64,000 nt of DNA from Candidatus Obscuribacterales bacterium (lineage in GTDB: Bacteria; Cyanobacteriota; Vampirovibrionia; Obscuribacterales; Obscuribacteraceae), in contig JAIERK010000134.1 of the NCBI GenBank assembly GCA_019746975.1, positions 1 to 64,000 of the forward strand. Direction: 5' to 3'. Below are positions 17,755 to 27,296 of the stretch, piece by piece (positions within the stretch are counted from its first letter, which is position 1; each line of letters starts with the position of its first letter). The notes beneath the pieces are model-generated. The model did not search any database, was not told where the DNA came from, and saw nothing but the letters and a program-made list of their open reading frames with translations. Made by a program: the position numbers and the translations under genes.

Positions 17755-18975
17755 CTACTTCGTCTTGATGCCGGCAACAAGTTCGCGCACGTCATCTCCG
17801 ACCATGATTGTCACGGCACTTTCAATGTCGCCAACCGAAGCGGTGACTATGTCGCCAACATCGTCGAGATCATCCATGATCAATTGCGCGTCCTCTGGAT
17901 TTCCACGTTGCGCGATGATACGAGTGACTGAAAGAGGTTCCGGGCGCTTTCCGTCCAGCGGTTTGAGGATCAGATGGCGATATCCTTTTTTCTTTAGCAA
18001 AAGGAAGAGCTTTCGCGCCAAAAGCTTTTCGGAGCTGGCGTTTTGAATAGTCACTCGTAGCGATGAACGGTCAGACTCGAGAAATGCCGAACCCGAAATT
18101 TTCGCCACCATTCTTCTTATGTCTGCCTTGTCGACCGACCAGTTGCCTGTCCCGGAGAAACCGCCCGGCAACATCACAAGAGTCTGATGCGCTTTCGGCA
18201 CTGCTCGAACAAATGCAGCGATGGCGGTTAATTCTGTGTAAGACATATCACTATAAATATAGTTCTGCGCGATTTCGAGCAACTTCGGAATATGAGTCCA
18301 CGAATCAGGCTGCATTGCCCGATCGAGAACAGCACGAATAAAAAGCTCCTGTCGTTGAACACGACCGATATCGCCGAGACTGTCATGACGAAAACGCACG
18401 AATCCCATGGACTGTGTGCCGTTAAGCTTCCGTGGACCGGGCTCGAGGTCGATGTAGAGCTTCGCCGTATCGTCGCTATACTTCATCTTTTTCGGAATAT
18501 CCACGGTGATACCGCCAATCTCGTCGACGAGAGCAACCAGCCCCCTCACATTGAGAACAACGTAATGATCGATCGGCATATTCAATAAGTTGGTAATCGT
18601 TTCCTTCGCTAAATCAGGACCACCAAGCGCATTGGCAGAGTTGATCTTGCCCATGCCGTGTTTCGGTATGCGAACCCATGTGTCGCGAGGAATAGAAAGC
18701 ACCGAAAAAGAGTTGCGATACGGGTCCAGACGCGCCACCATGATGGTATCGGAGCGCCCGGTAAACGCTTGCTGATCGGCTTTCAAACGCCTGCCTCTGC
18801 CAGAATAGACGACATCGGTCCCGAGAAGAAGAATATTCCTTGGTTCCGTCAAAGAACCCAGTCGAAAAATGGGCGGCAGAAGCGCGGGCTCATAAAAAAG
18901 CGTGAAGAGATACCCGGCCCCCACACCGATGAGGCCACAAACTAAGAATAGGAGATACCAATTTCGCGGAGGCAA
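17755..18975 (-). CDS. LytR-CpsA-Psr (LCP) family cell-envelope glycopolymer ligase
   Basis: LCP enzymes move glycopolymers from undecaprenyl-phosphate carriers onto peptidoglycan or a related acceptor. An N-terminal anchor (about residues 6-27) leaves the domain outside the membrane. Family signatures: NILLLGTD, GRSDTIMVARLDP, SVLSIPRDTWV, GMGKINSANALGGP, LVDEIGGITVDIP and FVRFRHDSLGDIGRVQRQ with the catalytic-site arginines. A LytR_C-type domain follows (about 315-406). The start is TTG with AGGA 7 nt upstream. It is divergent from a GT9 glycosyltransferase gene, consistent with envelope glycan assembly. Confidence 0.92.
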   Translation of the reverse strand: MPPRNWYLLFLVCGLIGVGAGYLFTLFYEPALLPPIFRLGSLTEPRNILLLGTDVVYSGRGRRLKADQQAFTGRSDTIMVARLDPYRNSFSVLSIPRDTWVRIPKHGMGKINSANALGGPDLAKETITNLLNMPIDHYVVLNVRGLVALVDEIGGITVDIPKKMKYSDDTAKLYIDLEPGPRKLNGTQSMGFVRFRHDSLGDIGRVQRQELFIRAVLDRAMQPDSWTHIPKLLEIAQNYIYSDMSYTELTAIAAFVRAVPKAHQTLVMLPGGFSGTGNWSVDKADIRRMVAKISGSAFLESDRSSLRVTIQNASSEKLLARKLFLLLKKKGYRHLILKPLDGKRPEPLSVTRIIAQRGNPEDAQLIMDDLDDVGDIVTASVGDIESAVTIMVGDDVRELVAGIKTK

Positions 18976-19086
18976 GATGCGATCCTGTGATGCTGTCGGT
19001 TATTATACTTTGTTGCCGCTGGCACAGCCTGACATGTGAGACGGGGCGTTAACTTGAGAACATGCGGCTGCCAATCACATTCTTCC

Positions 19087-20241
19087 ATGACGAAAGCGGC
19101 TGATTGGAGATTTGAAGACAATAAGACAACTGTCGTGATGATAAAAAACGGTAAACAATCAAGCATTCAAAAGCGTCTTCTCGCGATCAACTTCGGTGGC
19201 ATCGGAGATGAGATTCTGTTCTTGCCTACGCTCAGAACAATCAAACAGTATTGCCCTGAATACGCCATCACACTGTTACTGGAGCCTCGCTCACAGTCGG
19301 TCGAGCAGCTCACCAGCCTGATTGCAGGTACAGTTACATTCGATATAAAAAAGCGACCTCTGCTCATGCAAGATCTCGTCGAGCTGCTCGCGCTCGTGAA
19401 AAGCGGCGGATACGATGCCGTCGTATCTTCGGGCAGCTCTCCTCTGGTCGCCGCACTTCTATTCCTCTCCGGTATTCCGATTCGGGTAGGTTACTACTCC
19501 AACCAACTGAGTCGCATTCTCCTGACCGAACCCGTTCCCTTGAATCGCAAGCAGTACGCCGCACACATGTATCACGACCTGGCGATCGGATTTTTGCGTA
19601 CACAGGGAGTGGTACCACAAGCGCTACCACAAGAGGCGCTAAATCCTGAAGTAGAGGTCTCGGCGGATTCGCGACAGCGCATGGAGTTATTCTTACAGGA
19701 GAATGGCATCGCAAAAGGCAGATTCATCCTGGTTCACCCTGGCACCAGCAGATTGGCAACGCTGAAAGGAATAATAAAAACCTGGTCCACCGCTAATTGG
19801 CTGGAGTTGCTAGCTTTGCTTGAGAGACACAATGAAGGACTACCACAGCAAGAGCGTATGCCCGTGATTATCGCGGGTGGACCGGACGACAACGAGATCG
19901 TCGAATGCCTTCTAGCCGGTTTGACCACGCCATCATATCTGGTATCAGCATACGGGCGGACGAAAAACCTCGCTGATTTAGCCGCGCTGATAAGCGACGC
20001 CGCCCTCATAGTATGCGTGGACTCAGCCCCTATGCACGTGACCGTAGGTCTTAATCAACCGCTCGTAGCCTTGTTCGGTCCGACAGATCCGAATCTGCTT
20101 CTGCCGCAAGCCCCTCAATTCCGCTTCGTTTGGGACAGCAAAGACGGGTCCCGATCGATGTTCGACGGTCTCGGTGTAGACATCGCACCACATCATGTCT
20201 TCGACTGCATAATCGCAGAAAAACACAGATCACCGGTCTAA
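19087..20241 (+). CDS. GT9 (heptosyltransferase-like) glycosyltransferase
   Basis: GT-B fold transferase of family GT9, which adds heptose or related sugars to lipid A core or other glycans. N-terminal domain opens with RLLAINFGGIGDEILFLPTL; the C-terminal nucleotide-binding half has ILVHPGTSR, VIIAGGPDDNE and the hallmark CVDSAPMHVTVGLNQPLVALFGPTDP block split over about residues 330-355. Possible starts are GTG 19036, ATG 19087 and ATG 19138; the core needs only the last, and none has a good ribosome-binding site. Divergent from the LCP gene. The exact donor and acceptor are unknown. Confidence 0.9.
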   Translation: MTKAADWRFEDNKTTVVMIKNGKQSSIQKRLLAINFGGIGDEILFLPTLRTIKQYCPEYAITLLLEPRSQSVEQLTSLIAGTVTFDIKKRPLLMQDLVELLALVKSGGYDAVVSSGSSPLVAALLFLSGIPIRVGYYSNQLSRILLTEPVPLNRKQYAAHMYHDLAIGFLRTQGVVPQALPQEALNPEVEVSADSRQRMELFLQENGIAKGRFILVHPGTSRLATLKGIIKTWSTANWLELLALLERHNEGLPQQERMPVIIAGGPDDNEIVECLLAGLTTPSYLVSAYGRTKNLADLAALISDAALIVCVDSAPMHVTVGLNQPLVALFGPTDPNLLLPQAPQFRFVWDSKDGSRSMFDGLGVDIAPHHVFDCIIAEKHRSPV

Positions 20242-20323
20242 GAAGCCGGCACAATTCAGAAGGCAAATCGCTGACAAGCTTATCGCGGTATGAATCTATC
20301 GACCGCAAACCAAAGGGTGGGAT

Positions 20324-21460
20324 TTATTGCGATTCGGTCGCCATCAGACGAGCCTTGCGATCTAGCTCTGCTTGAAAGTGCTTGCCGGTAGCGCGGGCAT
20401 CGACGCTGGTCACGCCCAAACCCAGAAAGGTCTCATCGAAATCCGTTGTGATTCGGCGATTCAACGCATCCGCACCACCCTCGGCGATCTGAAGCAGGGC
20501 ATTGACCACGTTCGGGTCGAACTGCGTTCCCGCCATTTCGGAAAGCTCCTTGACCGCACGATCGTGCCCGATAGCGATTCGATAAGGACGATCGGTGGTC
20601 ATGGCGTCATACGCGTCTGAGACCAGAATGATACGGGCGCCAAGCGGGATATCATCCCCTTTCAGCCCATCCGGATAGCCGGAGCCATCATAATACTCAT
20701 GGTGGTGTTTTACATACTCCCGAGCGCGCCGCAGTCCACGCAGCTCGCCAATGATCTGAGCACTTATGGAGGGATGCTTGCGCATGATCTCCCTTTCTTC
20801 CGACGTCAGTTGGGACGGCTTCCAGAGAATCGACTCAGGAACCCCAATCTTTCCGATATCGTGAAGTATGCCACCAAGCTCGATATCACGAAGCTCGGTA
20901 TCCTGAAGACCGAGTGTACGACCGATGAGGCAGGCGATACGGCTGACTCTCAAACTGTGACCGGCCGTATAATCGCATTTTGCATCAAGAGCGTCGGCAA
21001 GAGCACGGATGGTTCCCATCGACAACTCTTCGAGTTCGGACATAGCTGATCTGAGCTCCTCAATCAGCTTGATGTTATGCTCTTTCAGTTCGAAAGTCTC
21101 GAGGGCACGCCGGACGGTCAGTTTGAGCTCGTCAGCGTCCCATGGTTTTGGTATGTATTTGTAGACATGTCCGGCGTTGATTGCGTCAATGAGAGCCTGG
21201 ACATCAGTGTATCCTGTCAAAAGAATCTTCATCGCGTCAGGATTGACAGGCAAACTCTGCTCCAAGAGCTGTACACCGGTCATGGCCGGCATACGCTGGT
21301 CGGTGATGATCAGGCTCACCTTGTTCTGCTTCAAGAGATCAAGCCCTTCTTGACCGCTCGTCGCTTCCAAGATTTCGTAGTCTTTACCGAGAACTCGGCG
21401 CAAAAGGCGCAAGTTGGCTACTTCATCATCAACTATCAGTATCTGGTGTCGCCTCGACAT
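20324..21460 (-). CDS. Response regulator with HD-GYP output domain
   Basis: Receiver domain (residues 1-125) with DDE pocket, phospho-acceptor Asp in IITDQRMPAMTG and KPW switch, then a coiled linker and an HD-GYP domain (about 150-340). The latter shows GHSLRVSRIA, the HD pair in LHDIGKIG, then HHHEYYDGSGYPDGLKG, which is the diagnostic HHExxDGxGYPxGL with the metal ligands. Such RpfG-type proteins hydrolyse cyclic-di-GMP. It begins about 20 nt after the sensor kinase gene and is very likely its output. Length and motifs are complete. Confidence 0.93.
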   Translation of the reverse strand: MSRRHQILIVDDEVANLRLLRRVLGKDYEILEATSGQEGLDLLKQNKVSLIITDQRMPAMTGVQLLEQSLPVNPDAMKILLTGYTDVQALIDAINAGHVYKYIPKPWDADELKLTVRRALETFELKEHNIKLIEELRSAMSELEELSMGTIRALADALDAKCDYTAGHSLRVSRIACLIGRTLGLQDTELRDIELGGILHDIGKIGVPESILWKPSQLTSEEREIMRKHPSISAQIIGELRGLRRAREYVKHHHEYYDGSGYPDGLKGDDIPLGARIILVSDAYDAMTTDRPYRIAIGHDRAVKELSEMAGTQFDPNVVNALLQIAEGGADALNRRITTDFDETFLGLGVTSVDARATGKHFQAELDRKARLMATESQ

Positions 21461-21479
21461 TTCGCCGTTTCCCGCCTGT

Positions 21480-23624
21480 TTAGTACTTGTCGTAAATTGA
21501 CTCGCCCTGCGCGCTGAAAAATTCGGACGGATCCTTTCGCATCGGCAGCAAGACCGTAAAGGTTGTGCCTTCGTTGAGCTTGGTCCTCAATTCTATCCTT
21601 CCGCCATGCCGTCCGACAATCGAATGGCAAATTGAAAGTCCGAGGCCCGTCCCTTGTCCAACAGGTTTCGTCGTGAAGAACGGATCGAAGATTTTACTCT
21701 GAATGTCGGCTTTAATTCCAGGCCCATTGTCACTGATCGACACAACGATCTCTGAATCGACCACCTCAGTCCGGACCTCGACTCGGGCGTCATCCTTGTC
21801 ATGCACGGCCTGAGCGGCATTTGACAGAAGATTCATCCAGACCTGATTGAGCTGACCCGGGTAACAGAGGATTGCGGGCAGCTCGCCGAAGTTCTTAATC
21901 AAAGTGATTTTGTCACGTCCATAATACTGCGACAAAATCTTGGCAGTTGACTCGATTCCTTCATGCACCATCGCTTCCTTTAGCTCCGCTTCATCAAGCC
22001 GACTGAAGCTTTTTAGATTTCGGATGATGTGGCGAATGCGATCGGCACCTTCATTAAGATCGGCGATGATGTTGTCTAGATCGGTGATGAGGAAGTCATA
22101 GCGCACCTCGTCCTTCAGTTCAACCAGGCGTCCGTGAGCCTCGTCCGAGACTCCGTCTATCGCGTCCACCAGTTTTTTCAGATCTTCGACATACTCTTTC
22201 AAGTAAGGCAGATTGCCATGCACGAAATTGATCGGATTATTGAGCTCATGCGCGATACCAGCAACTAGACGTCCTAACGATGCCATCTTTTCCTGGTGAA
22301 TCACCTGCGATTGCATCGATTTTAGCTCTGAGTTTTTGGTATCGAGATTGATGTTTTTCTCGACCAGATCGTCGTTGGTCTTGGAGAGCTCTTCGATAAG
22401 AGCGGCCTGCTCAATGGCGACAGCAACCTGACCGGCAACGGATTTGATAAGCTCGAGATCGTTGGCGTACCAGTTACGGCGCGGGTCCATCTCTGCAATG
22501 ATAATTACGCCTTTTGAAAGATCGCGATAGATCATTGGTTGGACGATAAGCGATCCCCAACCCACCTCTTCCAGCCGTTCCTTGATTGGTTCGAAGATAG
22601 GCTCTAATGAAGGCTCGGAATAAACAAAGGTTTTCATCAATACACCATCAGCACGATTCTCATATCGGGCTCGGATATTCAAAATAAATTCGCAGATATC
22701 AGCATCGAAGTACTTGAGGGTGACTTGCCCCGCCCTGCCAGCCTCGCCATCGGGATCTGCCTCACATACGAAAATTTCGTCATCCGATTCAGCGAGCTTA
22801 CAAACAATCGCACACCGAAAAACACTTAATGCCGTGGCCAACTCGTCGGCAGCGGTGACGAGAATCCGGTCCAGCTCCAGGGTACTTCGCAAGGCCGAGT
22901 TGATTGAATTGATCAACGCTTCGCGCTGAGCTTGAGATCTGATTTCAGACACCATGCGATTATTGTCTTCGAGCTGGTCACGAAGCTGATTTTCGCCATG
23001 CTGCGCCAGACCGGACATGTAGCTGACAAAACGTGCCCAGATAAATGAAACACTGACAAGGAGGACAGAACGCGCCAGAATCCGGCTCCAGAACTTGCTT
23101 GCATAAGCCGATGCAATGGTGACATCCTTGTTCGGAAAGAGATAGGTTAGCGATTCGAAGTTTTCCACAACCAATAAGCCGACGTATGAAACCGAGACCA
23201 AAAGAGCGGTTAGGTAAGTCCCTCTCTTTCCGAACGTGTAGCTGGAAAGAAGAATCGGAAGCAGGTATAAAACATACAGATCGGATTCGACGCCGAAAGT
23301 GAGATGAACTATAAGCGTCAGAGCAAGCACGTCGAGTCCGACCAATATTGCGTTGGCGCTATTGAGCTCCTTCTTCTTCGAGATTCGCTTCGTGACGACC
23401 AGAGCCAATACAATCGCAGTGTATGCCATCACCAGCGCACAAGAGCCGCCCAGCGCGACAATGTCGAATACGCCGGGACTGAACAGCCAGAGGATGAGAC
23501 AGACAAGGAGACCGACCGCAGCAAAGGCAAGTCGGAAGAATAAAAGCTGCTCGGTCTTGACGAGAAGTTCGGACGACGATTGAGTGTGCAGCTTTGCCGT
23601 GTCAGGCAGATTGGTTGTCGTCAT
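21480..23624 (-). CDS. Membrane histidine kinase with GAF domain
   Basis: N-terminal hydrophobic domain with about five or six helices (residues about 30-205), a GAF-like domain (about 240-410), a coiled segment, then HisKA with phospho-acceptor His in GIAHELNNPINFVHGN and HATPase (VWMNLLSNAAQAV, DNGPGI, GTGLGLSICHSIV). This catalytic core is of the NtrB/ZraS-like HisKA subclass. ATG 23624 (MTTTNLPD) is preferred over TTG 23633. It sits between a TPR gene (18 nt upstream) and the HD-GYP regulator gene (about 20 nt downstream), forming a three-gene operon that would tune cyclic-di-GMP. Confidence 0.9.
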   Translation of the reverse strand: MTTTNLPDTAKLHTQSSSELLVKTEQLLFFRLAFAAVGLLVCLILWLFSPGVFDIVALGGSCALVMAYTAIVLALVVTKRISKKKELNSANAILVGLDVLALTLIVHLTFGVESDLYVLYLLPILLSSYTFGKRGTYLTALLVSVSYVGLLVVENFESLTYLFPNKDVTIASAYASKFWSRILARSVLLVSVSFIWARFVSYMSGLAQHGENQLRDQLEDNNRMVSEIRSQAQREALINSINSALRSTLELDRILVTAADELATALSVFRCAIVCKLAESDDEIFVCEADPDGEAGRAGQVTLKYFDADICEFILNIRARYENRADGVLMKTFVYSEPSLEPIFEPIKERLEEVGWGSLIVQPMIYRDLSKGVIIIAEMDPRRNWYANDLELIKSVAGQVAVAIEQAALIEELSKTNDDLVEKNINLDTKNSELKSMQSQVIHQEKMASLGRLVAGIAHELNNPINFVHGNLPYLKEYVEDLKKLVDAIDGVSDEAHGRLVELKDEVRYDFLITDLDNIIADLNEGADRIRHIIRNLKSFSRLDEAELKEAMVHEGIESTAKILSQYYGRDKITLIKNFGELPAILCYPGQLNQVWMNLLSNAAQAVHDKDDARVEVRTEVVDSEIVVSISDNGPGIKADIQSKIFDPFFTTKPVGQGTGLGLSICHSIVGRHGGRIELRTKLNEGTTFTVLLPMRKDPSEFFSAQGESIYDKY

Positions 23625-23642
23625 TCTCGCCAACGCCGATAA

Positions 23643-25490
23643 CTAGATATACTGTGACGCTCTCTTATAGACCTCCGCTGCTTCCGCGAAGCGACCAAGC
23701 GCCTTCAGCGTAGCGCCCCAGGCCTCATAGACATCTCCATCATACGGATCGATTTCAGAGGCCCGCTGATACTTCTCCAGGGCGAAGTCGTGCAAACCGA
23801 GCAAGGCAAGCGTTTTTCCCCAGCAATAATAGAGATTGGCTTCACCTTCATAGAGCTCCGATGCATCGCGGAACATCTCATCCGCCTCGAGATAACGTCC
23901 CTTGACGAGAAAGATCTGTCCGGCGATAACGCGGGCCGGACCGTTGTTGGGACGCTCTACGATCAATTCCTGGACCAGATGCAGCGCCTCATTGAGACGA
24001 TTCTGGGCGCGTAGAGCTTTGGCTAAAGCCAGTTTTGCATCAACATCATGAGGCAGAACATCGAGCAGCTTCATCGACTGTTGCATAACAAATTCAAACT
24101 GGTGGGCATCGAGAAGCTTATCCAGAGCCTCTTTTTGCGGAATTATGCAGAGCGGGTCACGAAGAATTGCTTCCCTGAACTCGTGTTTCGAAACATCCGG
24201 CTGTCCGAGCTCATCCAGACTGCGAGCCAAATGCAAGTGTCCGAGACCATATCCGTCGTTGATCTGAACACAGGCGCGAAACTTTTCGACTGCTGCTTGA
24301 TGATTGCCGGCCAACGCATGGGCACAGCCCCATCCATCCAGCGCCAAAAAACTGCGCGGGTTTTGCCCAAGCGCTCTTTCAAAACACTTCTCGGCAGGCT
24401 CGGTACGCCCGGAACCGACGTGGGCGAAACCCATCCAGAGATCGATGTCGGAATGCTGAATGCCGCTTGCCACCACCTTGTTCAAGCGCCCGAGGGCATC
24501 GTCGAAGCGACCGGTGAGCAGATAATTGACGGAGCAATACATCGCCATATCGACGTTGGCATAGTTGATATCGAGCCCTTTCTCGAAAACCTCGGCGGCA
24601 CGATCGTATTCCTTCAAGGCCATGTAGACCAGACCGAGATTGAGCCGTGCATGCTCGAGCGCCGCATCGACATCGACAGCCTGAAGGAATTTTTCGCAAG
24701 CTTCGTCAAGCATGTTCTGCTGAAAGAGATTGACACCCCAATCGTTGTAGATTAGGGCGCGCTCAGCCGCCGTCATACTCTGTGGGGCCAAATTAATAGC
24801 GTCTTGATAGTGCTTGACCGCCTCTTCTTGCTTGCCAATCTGGACGAGCGCCTGCGCCCAATTGCGGTGAGCAAGAGCATACTGACTGTCGATTTCGACA
24901 GCTTTTTGAAAACATGACGCGCCGTCGGATATATTGCCCATCGCACACAGCGATATTCCGAGCCCATTGAACGCTTCGGCTAGCTTAGGATCGGCATTGC
25001 AGGCTTGTTTGAAATGCTCGGAGGCTTCTCCGTATTGTTCCAGTTGAAAGGCGCAAATTCCTGCCTGATAGTGCGCCGACGCCAGTTTGGGATTGCACTT
25101 GATCGCCTGTTTGAACTGCCCTAGCGCACCAGGCAGCTTGCCCATCTCGGCAAGGGCCAGACCCCAGTGCAGGTGGCCGACAGCAAACCCGTCCTTGCCT
25201 TCGCAGGACTCGCGGAACTCCGGCATGGCTTCCTGCGGTCGCCGCTCTTTTAAAAGACACAATCCGAGCTGATAATGAGCATCAGCATTTTTCGGAGTTA
25301 TAGATAGGCAGGTCTTGAGATGCCTCTCCGCTTCATCGAATCGCCCCATATTGAAGCAAAGAACGCCGAGATAATACTCCACATCCGGATCGTTGCGAGT
25401 CTGCCTGGCGTGCCGTGCGAGGACGGAATGGGCCTCATCCCAGCGATCCTGGGAGACCAAATCCTTGACCAGCTGCAAAACTTTATTCAC
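23643..25490 (-). CDS. Large TPR protein, first gene of the sensor kinase / HD-GYP operon
   Basis: 615 aa made almost wholly of tetratricopeptide repeats, about 16 units of 34 residues (for example YYLGVLCFNMGRFDEAERHL and YAEAWGA-type helices). No signal peptide or membrane helix, so probably a cytoplasmic scaffold. The start is GTG 25490. Its stop precedes the histidine kinase start by 18 nt. As a TPR scaffold it may bring the kinase or the HD-GYP protein to a partner; there is no direct evidence for the target. Confidence 0.9.
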   Translation of the reverse strand: MNKVLQLVKDLVSQDRWDEAHSVLARHARQTRNDPDVEYYLGVLCFNMGRFDEAERHLKTCLSITPKNADAHYQLGLCLLKERRPQEAMPEFRESCEGKDGFAVGHLHWGLALAEMGKLPGALGQFKQAIKCNPKLASAHYQAGICAFQLEQYGEASEHFKQACNADPKLAEAFNGLGISLCAMGNISDGASCFQKAVEIDSQYALAHRNWAQALVQIGKQEEAVKHYQDAINLAPQSMTAAERALIYNDWGVNLFQQNMLDEACEKFLQAVDVDAALEHARLNLGLVYMALKEYDRAAEVFEKGLDINYANVDMAMYCSVNYLLTGRFDDALGRLNKVVASGIQHSDIDLWMGFAHVGSGRTEPAEKCFERALGQNPRSFLALDGWGCAHALAGNHQAAVEKFRACVQINDGYGLGHLHLARSLDELGQPDVSKHEFREAILRDPLCIIPQKEALDKLLDAHQFEFVMQQSMKLLDVLPHDVDAKLALAKALRAQNRLNEALHLVQELIVERPNNGPARVIAGQIFLVKGRYLEADEMFRDASELYEGEANLYYCWGKTLALLGLHDFALEKYQRASEIDPYDGDVYEAWGATLKALGRFAEAAEVYKRASQYI

Positions 25491-25597
25491 TCAAAAGGCT
25501 TCCGTAAGGGCCAGGGAGAACAGAAATCTGGAAAGTTTCTCTATCAGAGTATATTAAATCTAGTGAGATCGATGGGCAATCCATGGAAACGCACCGC

Positions 25598-26749
25598 TCA
25601 GCTTCGGCAGGCAAAAAACAAGCCAAGTGTAGCGACGCAAAGCACGAACTGAACTAACCAAAAGCCCATCACAACCTGCCATTCAGGCACGCCCTTATCG
25701 GCAAAAACCGCCTCGTAATGATGGTGAAGAGGCGCCATACGAAAGACACGTTTGCCTTCACCAGGCAGACGTTTTGTAAGTTTTATCAACACCACCTTGA
25801 AAAGCGGCATTTTTTCTTCGTCCTCGAGCCGCTTCGTCAGTTTGAAACAAATCACCTGAATCAGGACTGACAGCGCTTCTAGAATGTAGACCAGCGCAAG
25901 CGGTACGAACCAGACGACAAGACCGGAGGCAACCACGATAGATCCCATCAGACCGCCGATGAAAAGGCTACCTGTGTCCCCCATGAAGATTTGCGCGGGG
26001 TTTTTGTTGAATAGCAAGAAGCCGCATAGGGCTCCGGCCGCAGAGGCCGCCACCAGGGCATACCCGACTTGACCGGTGGCGAGCAACATCAAAGCGAGCG
26101 AGGCAAAGACCTGACAGGAGGTGCCTGCCGCGAGCCCGTCCATGCCATCGTGTAAGTTGATCGAATTGGCCGTAGCCGCCACCAGAAAGGCTGACAGGGC
26201 CACGTATATGGGCCAGGGCGGCACCCAGACGCCGAGCCCGGAGGCAGACGAAGTGCTCGCCGCACCACCGAGAATGGGCACTATCGCATCACAAAACGGC
26301 AGAAAAAGCTCAGCCCGGCTTGCCGCGAAGAAGAGCGCGCCGAGTGCTGCACCCAGAAAGAGCTCGCTGCCCAGACGAATGTACCCAGAGATGCCTCTGT
26401 TGTTTTTCCGAGTGAACTTGGAGAAGTCGTCGACAAAGCCTATAGCGCAACACAAGACCCCGACCAGCAAAATGGCGCCGTCAACAAGGTTAATACCGGG
26501 GCTGAATATCAACCAGGCTGCGATTGTCACCACAGTTGCTGCCAGAGCAAAAACAACGCCCCCAATGGTGGGAGTGCGAGCTTTGTGCGCGTGGCTCTCA
26601 GGGCCGTCCTCACGCAAGTACTGCTCAACCTGCTTTTTCTTGAGCCAGGATATATAGCCGGGATACAGGATGGCGCTAAAACAGAATGACACCAGACATA
26701 CCACCAACATTTCGGTGGTCGCCGGCATTTGAAGCGGTTGCTGAGTCAC
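25598..26749 (-). CDS. mraY: Phospho-N-acetylmuramoyl-pentapeptide transferase MraY
   Basis: Makes lipid I from UDP-MurNAc-pentapeptide and undecaprenyl phosphate. About ten transmembrane helices. Signatures: HKARTPTIGG, FVDDFSK (Asp-Asp), INLHDGMDGLAAGT (usual NLTDGLDGLA with His for Thr), GDTGSLFIGG and APLHHHYE. The last cytoplasmic loop before the HHH motif is longer than usual and repeats KLTKRL twice about 19 residues apart, whereas relatives have one short KLTGKR. The gene lies outside any dcw cluster here. Upstream and co-directional is the SLOG protein gene (31 bp). Confidence 0.95.
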   Translation of the reverse strand: MTQQPLQMPATTEMLVVCLVSFCFSAILYPGYISWLKKKQVEQYLREDGPESHAHKARTPTIGGVVFALAATVVTIAAWLIFSPGINLVDGAILLVGVLCCAIGFVDDFSKFTRKNNRGISGYIRLGSELFLGAALGALFFAASRAELFLPFCDAIVPILGGAASTSSASGLGVWVPPWPIYVALSAFLVAATANSINLHDGMDGLAAGTSCQVFASLALMLLATGQVGYALVAASAAGALCGFLLFNKNPAQIFMGDTGSLFIGGLMGSIVVASGLVVWFVPLALVYILEALSVLIQVICFKLTKRLEDEEKMPLFKVVLIKLTKRLPGEGKRVFRMAPLHHHYEAVFADKGVPEWQVVMGFWLVQFVLCVATLGLFFACRS

Positions 26750-26780
26750 AGTAGATCCAGGGATTGGTAACTGTAACAGC

Positions 26781-27296
26781 TTAATCCAGATAGAAACTGG
26801 TTACAATCTTTCGCCGTTCTTTGGCGTAAGTGACCGACTCGAGCAGGGTGTGGCTGGTGTGATAAAGGAAACAGATAATCTGTTGGGATTTATCTATGAT
26901 TTCGTGATTGCAGACTTTACTCGCGTCCGCAAGGGTCATGGTGCGGCGCTCCGGATACTCAACGATATTCTTGATTCCGATTAGAAGATCTTGAACTTCA
27001 CCGGGCTGTTGGCCGATGGTCTGCGGCAATATCACACTGACGCGGTCGGGATTTGCCCGTTGAGCGCCACGAATGACTGCCATGTTGGTACCATTCGCGC
27101 CACCACTGGTTAGAACTTGATTGCCGGAGAGAACGAGCGCGTAGCTCAACATCTCGACAAGCTGTTGATGGGTGAGCGGCAGGTTGCGCGTACCTATGAT
27201 AGCCACTTTCCGGGGACCCGATTGCTGAATGATGAGTAGCTCTTGAGCGAGCTCATCTACGGTGGGGATGGTGGCGGCGCCAATTGATTCGGTCAT
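26781..27296 (-). CDS. SLOG/DprA-like Rossmann protein of cyanobacterial type
   Basis: 171 aa with the SLOG nucleotide-binding signature: VAIIGTRN, then LSGNQVLTSGGANGTN, and CFLYHTSHTLLES. From memory it resembles a protein conserved across Cyanobacteria and usually labelled DNA recombination-mediator protein A, though it is far smaller than true DprA and lacks its C-terminal winged helix. SLOG proteins bind or cut nucleotide-derived ligands. It precedes mraY by 31 bp on the same strand. The biochemical role is unknown. Its presence is one of the reasons for placing this genome near Cyanobacteria. Confidence 0.82.
   Translation of the reverse strand: MTESIGAATIPTVDELAQELLIIQQSGPRKVAIIGTRNLPLTHQQLVEMLSYALVLSGNQVLTSGGANGTNMAVIRGAQRANPDRVSVILPQTIGQQPGEVQDLLIGIKNIVEYPERRTMTLADASKVCNHEIIDKSQQIICFLYHTSHTLLESVTYAKERRKIVTSFYLD

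Noticed and set aside
24048-24755. 235-codon open frame antisense to the TPR gene
   Set aside because: Opposite a clear TPR array; composition is that of a shadow frame.
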